A stretch of 64,000 nucleotides of DNA from Misgurnus anguillicaudatus. Taxonomy: Eukaryota > Chordata > Actinopteri > Cypriniformes > Cobitidae. The position numbers were made by a program, and so were the translations under genes. Position 1 is the stretch's first letter, and the number at the start of each line of letters is the position of its first letter. Of this stretch, positions 1 to 10,887 are shown in pieces. Where the stretch lies: assembly GCF_027580225.2 (NCBI RefSeq), contig NC_073358.2, positions 28,050,501 through 28,114,500 of the forward strand. The letters are read 5' to 3'. The notes under the pieces are model-generated. The model searched no databases. It saw only the letters and a list, made by a program, of their open reading frames with translations, and was not told where the DNA came from.

Positions 1-848
1 GCGGCTGCATTCTGAAGTGACGAGGACCCGTGAGTTCTCGCAAATTCACATGAAGATCGCGCGATATCTAGTTCTGTCTCCGCCCATTATGACGTTGAAG
101 TATGACGTTATAACAAACCAGCTGAGATCCCAACACGAGATCTCGTGAATTCAGGTATGATCACGCGATAAATTCATGGCTCCGCCCTGCGGAGCTGTCC
201 GGCATCCGTCAAAAATAGAAGCTCTGCGTATTTGTGCCGGAGGGCTGCGGATGGCCGGAGCTGTGACGGATTCGGAACGCAGTCAGTGGAAATACACACA
301 CGACTGATTCTCTTCCTCAATGGAACGTCAGAGCTTTGTTTTCCAGGGACCGAAACTAATCGTGACACTCCTGAAAATCCGGTTTATTTCAACCAATCAA
401 AAGACGACTTTAGACATTCTCACAGGGTTTCCAGAAAAGTGCACAAAAAACATCAGACGTTCATCCAACAGTTTGTGGGCGTGACGTCTGAGGCTGAGAC
501 TAGGTCGGAGGTGAACTTTTAGGAAAGTAGATCTCCAGGAACAGGGTTGGTGACCACCAGTCTAAAACAATGGTATCTTTAGCCACATTAGCTACAAGGT
601 GCTACAAACACGTTAAGAAAAGCTTTTGGGTAAAATTAACCAGTCAACTAGTGGCTGTGGCCGGGGCTTTGTGATGTCACATTAACAAGAGAATCAAAAC
701 ATTATGTCTAATGAGACTGTTTTGGTTTAATGGGGATAAAAAAGTAGGAAAGGGTGGGTGGATGTATGTATGGTTGCTGTGTTCCGACACTGCCAACAAA
801 CATTTATGTCCAAACACAGTGGCAGCTCATGACTGCTCATCCGAGGGG
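1..848. other. no gene recognised; GC-richer stretch
   Basis: No splice-bounded exon or family-like protein is visible. Around 190-275 the GC content rises and an imperfect inverted pair occurs: GCGGAGCTGTCCGGCATCCG on the left against CGGATGGCCGGAGCTGT on the right. This suggests part of an old repeat. The short open frames here show no recognisable motif. Confidence 0.3.
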
Positions 849-1178
849 CGCAAATTCAAAATATGTGTTCGGAGTGTCATGTTTGTTGCTCGTGTTTTTA
901 AAATATGTGTTTGTTATGTCATGTGAACCATGTGCATCACGTGTTTCGTCAAAATAAGTGCCTGCTGCACACGCGTCTGATAAAAGAGATGCTCACGTTC
1001 ACAAAATACACGCAAGACACTCCCTTAACAGTATTATTCATAAGTTTATACGAGTTTCTGGCAAACGTCTCTTTTATCATAAACCCTTTAGACGCGTCTG
1101 CAGCACGCACTTATTTTGACGAAACACGTGATGCGCATAGGATCACTCGATGCGCAGAACACATATTTTGAAATTACG
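849..1178. mobile_element. foldback MITE with long inverted arms
   Basis: The outer ends are inverted: CGCAAATTCAAAATATGTGT at the left matches the complement of the right end with two mismatches. Inside, long arms at 936-990 and 1069-1132 pair over roughly 55 bases, sharing ATCACGTGTTTCGTC and AAAATAAGTGC. There is no coding capacity. The layout is that of a non-autonomous foldback DNA transposon; the superfamily is not assigned because no clear target duplication was found. Confidence 0.7.
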
Positions 1179-2361
1179 AACCACACACATGATGGGTACA
1201 TACATGTTGTGACGAACTTCGCATCGAGCGCTCTCAAAAAAAGAAGTCACCGGCCCCACTGATCAAACACCTTGTAAAAGTAGGTTTTGCATAATATGTG
1301 CCCTTTAAAGCAGCATGCATGTGTGATGCTCTCATTGCTAGAAATACTTTAGTCTTCCACTAGAGGGAGCCACCTGATTGGTCCCCAGCTAACTGGTTGA
1401 CTTTATGTACCTTCGTTGGCTTTTTATATAGCATGTTGGTCGGTGAGCTCAGTGCACACTCGCTGTGCTGCTTATGCACAAGCAGGGAGAGATTTCAGTG
1501 AATGTGGCATGAGTCAGTGCATGAAGTAAACGACAGCAATTTCTTCATTTAATAGAATAAAACGAAACCGGCTGGTTGGTGGGTTTAAATACGGAAAAAC
1601 TATGGATGCATCATATGCATATTACAATGTAAAACAAGGAACTCTGTATAAAAGCATCAGCCAGATAAATAAACGCAATTGTAATTTTTCAAGTGCAGAC
1701 TAAAACCTATTTCTCCTAGATATGAACAATATGTTCCATGTGTAAGTTTGAAGTATAGCTTAGTGTTAACAGTGTTTCCTACAGACATGTCTAACCTAAA
1801 TATAAGGAATTGCATAGGCAGGTAAAACAAGCTTTTAAATACTTAACATGAAGACACTGAACTTCAACTCCAGAAATCAACATACAGATCATATATTTTT
1901 AGTACTTTATATGGCTATAAAACATCTCTTTATCTTTAAATAAAAATCCCATAAGCCAATATACTGAATGCTTTCAGTTTATGCTTGACATGCAGGATTT
2001 TTCTCTGGAAATGAATACTGGATGGATATTGAGACTGGTACATGTGACTTTCAGCTGGAGGCATTAACCTTTAAGAAGTTAATTCTGCTTGAACAAAGAA
2101 ATCTAATTTAAATCCCTGAATAGCAGTTCTGCTGTTGATTAGCTTGTATTGGCAGTGGCTCAGCGTCCTGTTTTTGCAGGAAACCTTAAAGAATCTTACT
2201 TTGTTCGAGTTCCTTGGAACCAATCTGTCATTGAGTTTTGTCCTGGAAAATAGTTCTGAGCAGGTTTCTGCAGGTTCATAATGCATACTCTGGTGTTTAA
2301 GTGTCTGGTGTCCATGAAGTTTCCTTCAGTTTTTCTTTGTTTTTATTCCATACTGTATAAC
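1179..2361. other. no feature seen
   Basis: AT-rich sequence with no exon-like segment, inverted repeat or protein motif that I can support. Confidence 0.4.
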
Positions 2362-2480
2362 AGGGTTTCCCAAACTGGTCGCAGCAGGTTCGTGAGTTGA
2401 TGAAAAATGTATAAATTACAATTAAATATTAAAATGTAAATACATTTTAAAATAATCTAAATATTTACATAAATATATAT
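2362..2480 (+). mobile_element. possible hAT 5' fragment
   Basis: Starts with CAGGGTTTCCCAAACT, which resembles hAT/Charlie-type termini. AT-rich sequence follows and is then interrupted by the MITE at 2481. No matching 3' end was found. Confidence 0.3.
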
Positions 2481-2733
2481 TTGAAGAGTTTCGTTGCAAA
2501 ACGAGATAACCACCGTTTTTTTAATTGTTCAGAAATCTTGTTGTTTGGTTGTGCATTCCAATTAATTTCAATGCAACTGCAGTTGGTTTGTTTTGATTTA
2601 AACCTTCATAACTTAAAAAATACAGCTAAGTAGCACCATAAAACAAAATATTAACATGATAACATAATAATAAACATGTTTTGACAAAAATGTAAAAAAA
2701 ATGGATTTATCTCATTTTGCAACGAAACTCTTC
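2481..2733. mobile_element. MITE with 27-bp TIR and 4-bp target duplication, copy 1
   Basis: The 253-bp element starts GAAGAGTTTCGTTGCAAAAC and ends with the complement, GCAACGAAACTCTTC. It is flanked by ATTT at 2477-2480 and 2734-2737. A second copy at 45229-45477 has the same termini and an independent 4-bp duplication, ATAT. A 4-bp duplication is known for Sola elements; that link is inference, since no transposase is present. Confidence 0.8.
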
Positions 2734-2737
2734 ATTT

Positions 2738-3319
2738 TATCATGTGACCATTACACAACACCACAATATATCAGAAAATTAAGAACTCATGCACAATGGA
2801 CAGATACGTTTTATGTAGCAATAAGTTGATTATTTAAATATTTACTTAAAATCTCGAGGGGGTACTTACAGTAAATAAATTAGTGCAAAGAGGTTCAGCT
2901 GACACAAAAATTGAAAAACCCTTCTGTATACAAATGAATACTACTAGAAAGCTAAAGCCAATTGTTCTAGCAATTTCAGACAGTGATATCCGTAAACAGC
3001 ATCATCAATCATTTTCAGGTACCCTATCTCAGTATGGGTACCACAGTCCAGTGATAGTACCACCTTATTTATCATGGTATCTACATAGACTCATATATTA
3101 CTCATTTATTTAGTCTACTCATGTTAAATGTTTATGTTTATGTCAGTGCAAAAGAGTATTCATTTTTCAGACATGAATAAACAAATGCATCATTAGCTGC
3201 TTTTTCTCCGTCATGCCGAATGGTTCTAAGAGGCAATAAATGAGGTGACTAAGAAACTGTTGGGACAGCATAGCCTTCAAACACTTGCATTGTTTGGAAA
3301 AGTGTAGCTCAGTAATGCT
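2738..3319. other. no feature seen
   Basis: AT-rich stretch. One short open frame (2883-3113) has no recognisable motif and no splice context. Confidence 0.35.
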
Positions 3320-4361
3320 GGGTACACACAAAAAGATTTTGGGCCGATTTCCCCCATTTCGACAATCCTAGCTATGTCCCGATTATCTTGATGGTTCTAC
3401 AGATGATCAGATTTTCCCTTGGTGTGAGGTGTGTTAAGTGTGTCGAACCTGATCCGAAGAATATCGGAGCTGCCCCGATAGTGAATCGTAAATATTAAGC
3501 ATGTTTAATATTTACGATCAGAAATCCTAATGTGTGTGGGGGAAACCCTGAGGATAAACGTGTGCACGCTCTTGAGATTATAACGTGAAGCGAAACAATA
3601 TCCAATCAGAAAGCGAGATGATGGAAGACGGAAGCAGTCATGGGCATGGCGCAGCACAAAGTGATGTTGATGCAAAGTGAACTTGTACAGACCATGTTCC
3701 CGACTTCACCCAAACCTTTTTCTTTTTTCCTTGAATTTTCTTTGAAATCATTCCAAACACTATTATTGATTTATTTATTATATTATTTTTTCTGCATATC
3801 GTCCACCATGCTTATTCTGAAGTCTCGTGAGATTTTGCAAGATTTCCTGTGTTCACAGTCAAGACTCTGGTTGAAAATTAGGGATGCACCGATATGGAAA
3901 TTTTGGCCGATACCGATAAACGATAACTCTTTAAATTTGGGGGCCGATAACCGATATCTATAGGCCGATATTATTTTCACAATGAAAAACTTGCAGACCG
4001 CGGACATCTTGTCTTTGCGCTAGACTAGCATACTCTTCTTAAGCCCGCAACACGTGTCATCTTCGTGCTATGTCACAGAAAGCACCAATCAAAACTCCAC
4101 ATGGCCAGCAATGAGCAAGTAAGTGGTTCAACAAAACAAAATAATCCATTATTTATTGGCTTTCAGTTAGTAATGATATGTCGGCCGATATATCGTGCAT
4201 CCCTATTGAAAATGTTGTGTGGTGTGTTGTCTTTGACACATCATGGCACACCACACACTATAGGAGCAAAACGGTTAAATCTAGGATTTTTATCTTCATG
4301 TTTGTGGTTTATCACATTTTGAAAATCTTATAAGATGTAAAAAATATTTAGGTGTGTACCC
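3320..4361. mobile_element. hAT-like non-autonomous element, interrupted
   Basis: Termini GGGTACACAC (3320) and GTGTGTACCC (end 4361) are inverted, and the similarity extends outward (GTAATGCT against GTTATGCA). An internal palindrome around 3484-3520 has arms TCGTAAATATTAA/TTAATATTTACGA. A second hAT MITE (3879-4205) is inserted in it. No transposase was seen. Confidence 0.6.
3879..4205. mobile_element. hAT MITE, TAGGGATGCACCGAT family
   Basis: 327-bp element from TAGGGATGCACCGAT to a TGCATCCCTA end, with repeated GGCCGATA motifs inside. The 8-bp target duplication TTGAAAAT is exact at 3871-3878 and 4206-4213, as expected for the hAT superfamily. Nested inside the 3320-4361 element. Confidence 0.85.
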
Positions 4362-5561
4362 TGCATAACATGTGTTACTTCCATCCGGACAGTAACTCCT
4401 GACATTTAAACCCAATTTACTTTTATTTTGAAAAACTCTTCGAAGGCAAAGTTCAGGATGTGTTTCAGCACTAAATGACCTGTAGATTGATCAGTACTGT
4501 AACACGTGAAACAAGAAACACAATGCGATTTACGATTTAGGAATTTACTTCTTATGGTCAAAAACAGCTTTCTGGACCTATACGCATGAAACGATGATGA
4601 AATAGCACGATATTTGTCAGCTCTGTCAAGGGTTGCTTGCTAAAGATGCTGTCATAGTTTGAAATGCACATGTTGTCAGGGCTTTGAGAAAAGTAACTTT
4701 GGTTGCATTCGTCCCACGTTACTTTCGCCACGGTTCTCCCCTAACTTTTGTAAAAAAAATTCAGGAAATCTAAACTCCATGATAAACCTTAAACTTAACA
4801 CATAGTGAGTGATTTTATTTCTTCTTTTTTTCTTCTTTTTTTAAATTTAATAACAGAGACTTCAACAGGTAGGCCTACAGTATAAGGCCGAATGCAATAA
4901 AATGTTTAAGATAATGATAATCGCTTACTATGATGCTCACTAAGACAGCTATTTTGAAACGTGTTTATATGCATTTGTCCGTAAACCAGAAAGACGCGAA
5001 CATGAACTCATTTAGCTCTGTGCAGTGCGTTTTCAAGTTCGAGGTGGCAGTATATCTCATACATATGTCATACAGTAAAAATATCACTTAAAGAATATAA
5101 ACATGGCTTTTGAGTTATGTTGTAAAACGGTACAAAGAGAAAAAGAAAGTCTAATTCAAAAGCACAAAAAGACAAATACTATGCACCTTCTTCCAGACTA
5201 CGTTGAAATCATTATGTAAAATTTGCAACGTCTGTTAATATTTTCCTAATATTTGTTTTTACCAAAATGCTGCTGTGCAGCATGGCGAAATAAACATGTT
5301 GATTAACAGGAAATAAATTATTGGAGGGAATGAGCGGATTAAATTTGGACACCCCGGACACCCGTCTAGCTCCGCCACCTTATTGGAGTTTTCCACTGTA
5401 TTTCATAGATGGGCTGATTGTGCTGAAAGTCGCAGAATAAAGTTGAATTATGTATGCTGTTGTTATATGAACATTTCTACGCATGAGCTCTAGTTTGGCA
5501 GAGAATGTTGTTTTGCCAAACTATAAATGAAGACCTTTTTCCTCTGTGTTTGTTTTTCCAG
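4362..5561. other. no feature seen
   Basis: About 1.2 kb upstream of the first recognised exon. No upstream exon, repeat boundary or promoter signal could be supported. Confidence 0.35.
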
Positions 5562-5661
5562 CCATCTGATGATGACACAGTAAGTCTGCATTCCCAAGTA
5601 TCTGAGACAGCGCGGGCAGATGCTCACACACTTCTGCTGACAAAGCTGGACTCAAACAAAG
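5562..5661 (+). CDS. unidentified host gene, exon 1 of those seen
   Basis: A 100-nt segment between a pyrimidine-rich acceptor (tttttccag) and donor GTATGT. It reads in frame from phase 0 to phase 1 and starts PSDDDTVSLHSQVSE. The peptide is Ser/Asp/Thr rich and carries no domain I recognise. It joins in frame to 6035-6132. Nine junctions in this series keep one reading frame, which is the main evidence for a real gene. Earlier exons must lie upstream or were missed. Confidence 0.6.
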
Positions 5662-5689
5662 GTATGTCACAGACAATGCTTAGCTAAAG

Positions 5690-5880
5690 CCAGTACTAGG
5701 GCTTAGTTAAATTAAGCTGTTTAAGCATATTTGCCATAGAAAAGACATTACTTTTGTGTGCTCAAATCATTGGTATTTGCTTATTTTAGGATCTGCATAG
5801 TGCAAGTTATTTTCAGTTGAGACAGCTCAAACATGTGTTTTAATCTAGGACTAGCCTTGTCTGTGAAACCACGGGAAATA
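5690..5880. mobile_element. old MITE remnant related to 23041-23270
   Basis: Contains a TAGGGCTTAGTTAAATTAAGC start and a TCTAGGACTAGCC...GAAACCAC end, resembling the TIRs of the MITE near 23041. Diverged and without a clear target duplication. Confidence 0.35.
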
Positions 5881-6034
5881 TTATAGAAAATGTATAAAAA
5901 AGATACTTTCCATAAAAGAACAAAACCCTATTCATAGACCCATTTTGATAACTTTTTATTGAATTACAAACTAAACTAAAAGTATTATAATGTAAATGTC
6001 TCACCTCTGTGTTTTTGTCTCAATTTTTGTTCAG

Positions 6035-6132
6035 ACCAGGATCCATACGATTTTATTGACCCAAATCCAGATGAAGAAGCTCTTTCTGAGGGAGACACTC
6101 AAAACAATGCACCCTATGTGTCATGTATAAAG
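6035..6132 (+). CDS. unidentified host gene, exon 2
   Basis: 98-nt segment after a ttgttcag acceptor, with donor GTATAC. It enters in phase 1 (the split codon gives Asp) and leaves in phase 0. It reads DQDPYDFIDPNPDEEALSEG and continues acidic to VSCIK. It is very acidic, with no transmembrane or catalytic motif. The next exon, 29220-29284, lies 23 kb away behind an intron packed with transposons. Confidence 0.6.
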
Positions 6133-6466
6133 GTATACACACAGGGACACAGATCACGCACAATAATACACATAAATCTACAGATTACTCACTATAATAC
6201 AAAGAAACCTATAGATTAGACATTTTTACCAAACTGGGTCACCAGGATGATTAAACGAAAATGTTATTAAAATAATGAACCACTTCAGCCGCATAAATGT
6301 TTAAAATTAATAAGAACATATGAATCAATCCTTATCGCCAACACTGAGAGAGATGCGCTGCTCTTTAAAAACTTTGAAAATTACTGTCCTACAGTAATGC
6401 CCAATAGCCACAAGTCCATATCTACCTTTTCCCCAAACTGTGCGTTTACTTGTGTGTTATTATTAT
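6133..6466. other. intron, nothing recognised
   Basis: About 330 bases between exon 2 and the hAT MITE at 6467. I see no repeat ends or coding signal. Confidence 0.4.
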
Positions 6467-6913
6467 TAGGGATGCACCGATAGGATTTTTTTGGGCCGAT
6501 TCCGATTTAAACAGACAACTTCTGGCCGATACCGATGCCGATATTAAACACTTGTATACAATACTATACAGTTGGTCTATTAGCTAGTTTATTTCTGCAT
6601 CAAATTATTTTTACTGAACATGGATTGGATCTAATTAACATTCAACTGACCAACATAATAAGAGAGGCACAAATTAAGCTAAAACAAATATAATAAGGCA
6701 GCATGACAACCCTCAAAGGTGCTTTTTGCTATTCAGCATTTATTTTATTAACAACATTAACTCATTTTTTACATATAATGGATTTCTTTATGCAGTTAAT
6801 TAATAAACAATCGGTATTGGCCTGTCTCGTGCTATTGCCGATATGCCGATGGTTTCAAATTCATAAAAAATCGGCCGATAAATATCGGTGGCCGATACAT
6901 CGGTGCATCACTA
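6467..6913. mobile_element. hAT MITE, TAGGGATGCACCGAT family
   Basis: 447-bp element with inverted ends TAGGGATGCACCGATAGG and ACATCGGTGCATCACTA. The 8-bp duplication ATTATTAT is exact at 6459-6466 and 6914-6921. The interior is shared with the element at 29631-30285 in opposite orientation, including the GGATTGGATCTAATTAACAT segment. No transposase. Confidence 0.88.
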
Positions 6914-6921
6914 ATTATTAT

Positions 6922-7680
6922 GCGTTTATGTAATCGTTCAAGTGCAAAGCCTGAAAGGAGAACAGTTTGGTCCTCACGTGCTGACTCTCTTAACACTGGA
7001 GCCTATCGTAATGTTTAGTCTATGTTTTTTATTCAGACTCGTTTGGTGCACGATGACACACAGCCCTCTCAGGTGCCATCATATTGCTAGTTGGTCTGTC
7101 GAGTGTGCAGCTCAGACATTCGCTTAACCCTGCTGCATGCATCAGAAGGTTTTTATGAAGACAGAGAAAGGGGAGTGGTCGTGCAATTGGCATCTCTTCT
7201 TTTTAAACACGCTCTGACGTGATTTGCGATCACATTGTACGTTCCACGCCTGAGCCCAAGTGAACCGTGCTCCAGCCCACCTCTGCATGCCGGCCAGGGC
7301 GCGATTAACCAAACCAGGCCAGGGTGCAGTACAGAACGATCACAGTAGTCAAATGAACCAGGCTTTGGGGGTCAAACGCGCCCATGCGCGGTTTGGTTTG
7401 GATATTGTGAGTGTCCCCTCAGTGTACTAGTTAGTAGTTACTAACCACTAGGCTACGACTGCCTCTTACACCCAAACCATTAGATAACTAATACACCAGG
7501 ACCTAATGATTACATTCTACAGTACACTCAGACCTACTCTATGGAATACACACTATAATGCATTTGGCAGATCCTTGTATCCAGATTGACTTACTGTACT
7601 TTAAAGATATACATCCTACACACTATAGTAAAGTGGATACAGACCTATACTGTTATACACACAGACCTATACATTATTCT
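6922..7680. other. no gene; possible repeat interior
   Basis: Around 7210-7420 the sequence is GC-richer, with AACCAAACCAGGCCAGGG and a later GCGGTTTGGTTTGG that partly complements it. This suggests the inside of an old inverted-repeat MITE whose ends I could not place. The rest shows nothing. Confidence 0.3.
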
Positions 7681-7788
7681 AAAGCAATAAGCCCTAAGAA
7701 ACAGTGGGTTACTAGTGCATTTTATAACAGCTAAGGGACTGTTATAAAATGCACTTTAGCACCACTGCTTCATGGGGCTTATTGCTTT
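7681..7788. repeat. compact foldback palindrome
   Basis: Arms 7681-7730 and 7739-7788 are complementary, sharing AAGCAATAAGCCC and TGCATTTTATAACAG with a few mismatches around an 8-nt loop. No coding content. Most likely a very short foldback MITE. Confidence 0.75.
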
Positions 7789-8089
7789 TATAAAACGGTT
7801 ACTTCATATGCATAGCAGGATTTCAAAAAATAAAACACAGCAAATAAGTTGTAATTATATTAGAACAAATATTACTCTTCTGCCAAACAAATAGTTCCTC
7901 AGAATCAAGTGTGGCTGCAACAGAGTGCAGTTCCCAAGCAACACAGACGGAGCAAAGACACAATGAAAATATGATTAAAGACTGTGGTGTTTATTTTCAT
8001 AAATCAACATTCATCTAATTTATACATTAAAATTTACATCGTGCAACTGTTGAAATGATGATCAAATATGCTTGGAAGCATGCTTAACT
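7789..8089. other. intron, nothing recognised
   Basis: AT-rich sequence between the foldback and the TTAA-flanked MITE. No supportable feature. Confidence 0.4.
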
Positions 8090-8093
8090 TTAA

Positions 8094-8440
8094 CTCTTTT
8101 GCCATCAGCGTTTAAAAAAAAAGTTGGTTTAATGCATCAAAAGAAAGAACAGACCCCCACTTAATAAAAAATTAATTCTAGCTTCATTTGTTCTCTTATC
8201 ACCTCTCAAATTTTGAGCTAAAAGCGGAGATAATTAAATTTCTTTTGAAGGACTTTGTTAGAGATCAGAGTTTGTTAAGTTTTTAGTGTTGAGTGAATGC
8301 GTCAGTGTTTAAGTTGGGTAAGATCGGCACCCAGTGGATAATAAGAGGAAATATGAATTTGAGGTAGAAACTCCCTGATTGAATGTTTTCTATTTATTGA
8401 CGAGATGACTCAACAATATTTATTGACATTTATTTAAATT
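8094..8440. mobile_element. TTAA-flanked MITE family, degraded copy
   Basis: Begins after TTAA (8090-8093) with CTCTTTTGCCATCAGCGTTT and aligns by eye with 19377-19821. It shares TTCATTTGTTCTCTTATCACC and GACTTTGTTAGAGATCAGA. The 3' end is eroded near 8440, where only ATTGACGAGATGACTC of the family palindrome remains. Confidence 0.6.
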
Positions 8441-8801
8441 TCGCTATTAATTGTGCAATTGTAGAAAAAAATTGTTTAAAGGCGTTTATTATTCTTAAAT
8501 AAGTACGTAGCAACAGTGGCGCAAAGATACTTATGTAATGCAATCTGAACCGTAGGGTTACGGGGGTATTTTATCACAGCTTAAGGTACATTCACATTAT
8601 AAGTGACTTTGTCGCTGTGTGTCCCTCGTCTCTTTCAAAAGAGGCATTTTTAAATCTTGTTGTCATAAACAAATGAGTACCATCCACTCCAGTCACCGAC
8701 AAGAGAAGGATGACGTCAACGCCACTGCTTCGTTTTTATTGGTAGTCGCTCCCGAAAGTTGCTCCATCCAGTAGCCAACGTTGCTGGAAGTCGCACATGT
8801 A

Positions 8802-10441
8802 CAATGGCAAGTATGTGAACCTTTTGGAATTTCATAGTTTTCTGAATAAATTTGTCATTAAATGTGATCTGATATTCATCTAAGTCAAGGGTATTGACAA
8901 ACATAATATGTCTAAAAAAATAACACAATAAATTCTGATCTTTCATGTCTTTATTGAGCAAATAACCTCATAGTGCTTGTGGAAAAAGTATAATGAACTC
9001 AAAAAAGCTAATTGGAGTCAGGTTTTAGCACACCTGGAGTCTCGTTAAGATACTACGATTGGAAGTGTGGATTACAGCTACTTTGACCGATTAAAAAAAC
9101 TCAAACTTTTGCAGTTTGCTCTGCACAAGAAGAACACGCTTATGTGAGCCATGTCTCACTAAAAAGAGCTTTCAGAGGAGCTACGATCAAGAATTGTTGC
9201 TTTACATAACTTTTGGCACCAGTGGAAAGCCCCCAAAAGTAAGCTGACCCCACCCAAACTGTGGGGTACTATGCAATGGAAAAGTGCCCTTTGTAACCCG
9301 TTCCAGCTTTATTTCAAAGACTTTAGAAATTCACCAGTCTACAGTTAGGCAAACATCTACAAATAGAGACACTTTGGGACTTGCTACTCCACCAAGAAGT
9401 GGGCACCCAGTAAGAACAACAAAAAGAACACAACGAAGACTCATCAATAAGGTAAAGATACAACTCCGATTGACAGCCACAGATTTATAGGCATCATTGG
9501 AAATTGCTAACATCTCTGTTCATGAGTCTACAATACGTAAAACACTGAACTAGCAGGGTATCCATGGCAGGACACCACGAAGGAAGCCACTGCTTACTAA
9601 AAGAACATTGCTGCACGCCTGAAGTTTGCAAAAGAGCACATTGATACTCCACAGCGGTATTGGCTTAATGTTTTGTGGACTGATGAAAAGAAGATTGAAC
9701 GAAATGAAAAAACACACAGCGCTACATCTGCCGTAGAAAATGCACGGCATATCATCACGAAAACATCATCCTGACTGTAAAGTATGGTGGAGGAAACATC
9801 ATGATTTGGGCCTACTTTGTTGGATTAGGGCCTGGCCAGCAGCAATCATTGAGGGGAAGATGAATTCCCAAGTATATAGGATAATTCTTCAGGATAATTT
9901 GAGAATTTCTGTACGTCAGATGAAACTCTATAGAAGTTGGGTGATGCAAAAGGACAACGACCCAAAACACCAGAGCAAGTCCACAACAGAATGGCTTCAG
10001 AAAAATAAAATCCGCCGTTTGGTGTGACCAAGTCCAGCCCTCAACCCAATAGAGATGCTCTGGATTGGCTTGAAGAGGGCCATACACGTAAATATATGAC
10101 ATCACTAAAGCAGTTCTGCCAGGAAAAATGGGCTAAAATTCCTCCTGAATGATGTGCAGGTCTGATTCACAGCTACAGGAGGTGCCTGGTTGAGGTTATT
10201 GCTGCCAAGGGAGGGTCAACCAGTTATTCATTCTAAGGGTTCACTTACTTTTCACTGCCATTTTGAATGTTAAATGAGTGTGTTACATAAAGACAGATGA
10301 AAGATCTGAATATTGTGTTGTTGTTTTTGACACAGTATGTTTGTCAATACCCTTGACTTAACTCAAGATCAGATCACATTCACAAATTAACTCAGAAAAC
10401 CATGAAACTCCAAAAGGCTCACACACTTTTTCTTGTCACTG
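8802..10441 (+). mobile_element. Tc1/mariner-type transposon, inactive
   Basis: 1640-bp element flanked by TA (8800-8801 and 10442-10443). Long terminal inverted repeats run about 170-200 bp: left CAATGGCAAGTATGTGAACC pairs with the complement of the right end, read as CAGTGACAAG...GTGTGAGCC. Long TIRs and this length are normal for fish Tc1-like elements. The transposase within is broken. Confidence 0.85.
9140..10160 (+). pseudogene. Tc1-like transposase remnant
   Basis: A Tc1 transposase binds TIRs through an N-terminal paired-like helix-turn-helix and cuts with a DD(34)E domain. Scattered pieces in different frames support this. A helix-turn-helix-like region with SKTLEIHQSTVRQTSTNRDT lies near 9320. 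TDEKKIERNE near 9680 is the region of the first Asp. DNDPKHQSKSTTEWLQ (near 9953) is the second Asp. ALNPIEMLW (near 10040) carries the Glu. Frameshifts and stops separate the pieces, so no functional protein is expected. The element sits in the intron after exon 2 and has no link to host coding. Confidence 0.8.
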
Positions 10442-10504
10442 TACATAGATACACTTAATGCATGTTAAACAGAATTATGCCATTGTGCCATGAACTACCA
10501 GTTA

Positions 10505-10572
10505 AAGGGGACATTTCACAAGACTTTTTTAAGATATAAAATAAATCTTTGGTTTCCCCAAAGTACATATGT
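10505..10572. mobile_element. left part of an older repeat split by an insertion
   Basis: Ends TTTCCCCAAAGTACATATGT. Its continuation, AAGTTTTAGCTCAAAATACC, resumes at 18534. A reverse-complement relative occurs at 32820-32945 (TTTTGAGCTAAAACTTCACA). This shows that everything from 10573 to 18525 is inserted. Confidence 0.65.
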
Positions 10573-10887
10573 GACCCGTCACGGAAACCAGGGACACAAG
10601 TCGGCAGCACAAGTTCCGAGAAAATGAGAAACAAAGTTTTTTTTTCAAAATTTGTGATTTTCGTTTTATTGGAGAATCTGTTAGTTGAGATCACGAAGAA
10701 GCCTCTCCATGTTTGAGATAGCAGTTTTTGTATATTTAAAAGCATACATTTTGCGGTTAAAATAGGCTTGTTTTTCCAGAGATTCTAGCGTGCAGCGAGG
10801 GGGCGTCATTGTCTGTGTATATTTACATACTGTATAAGCTTGTGTTTTCGCATCCGCCCCCAAAGGGAACAGCGTGACTACTAAATA

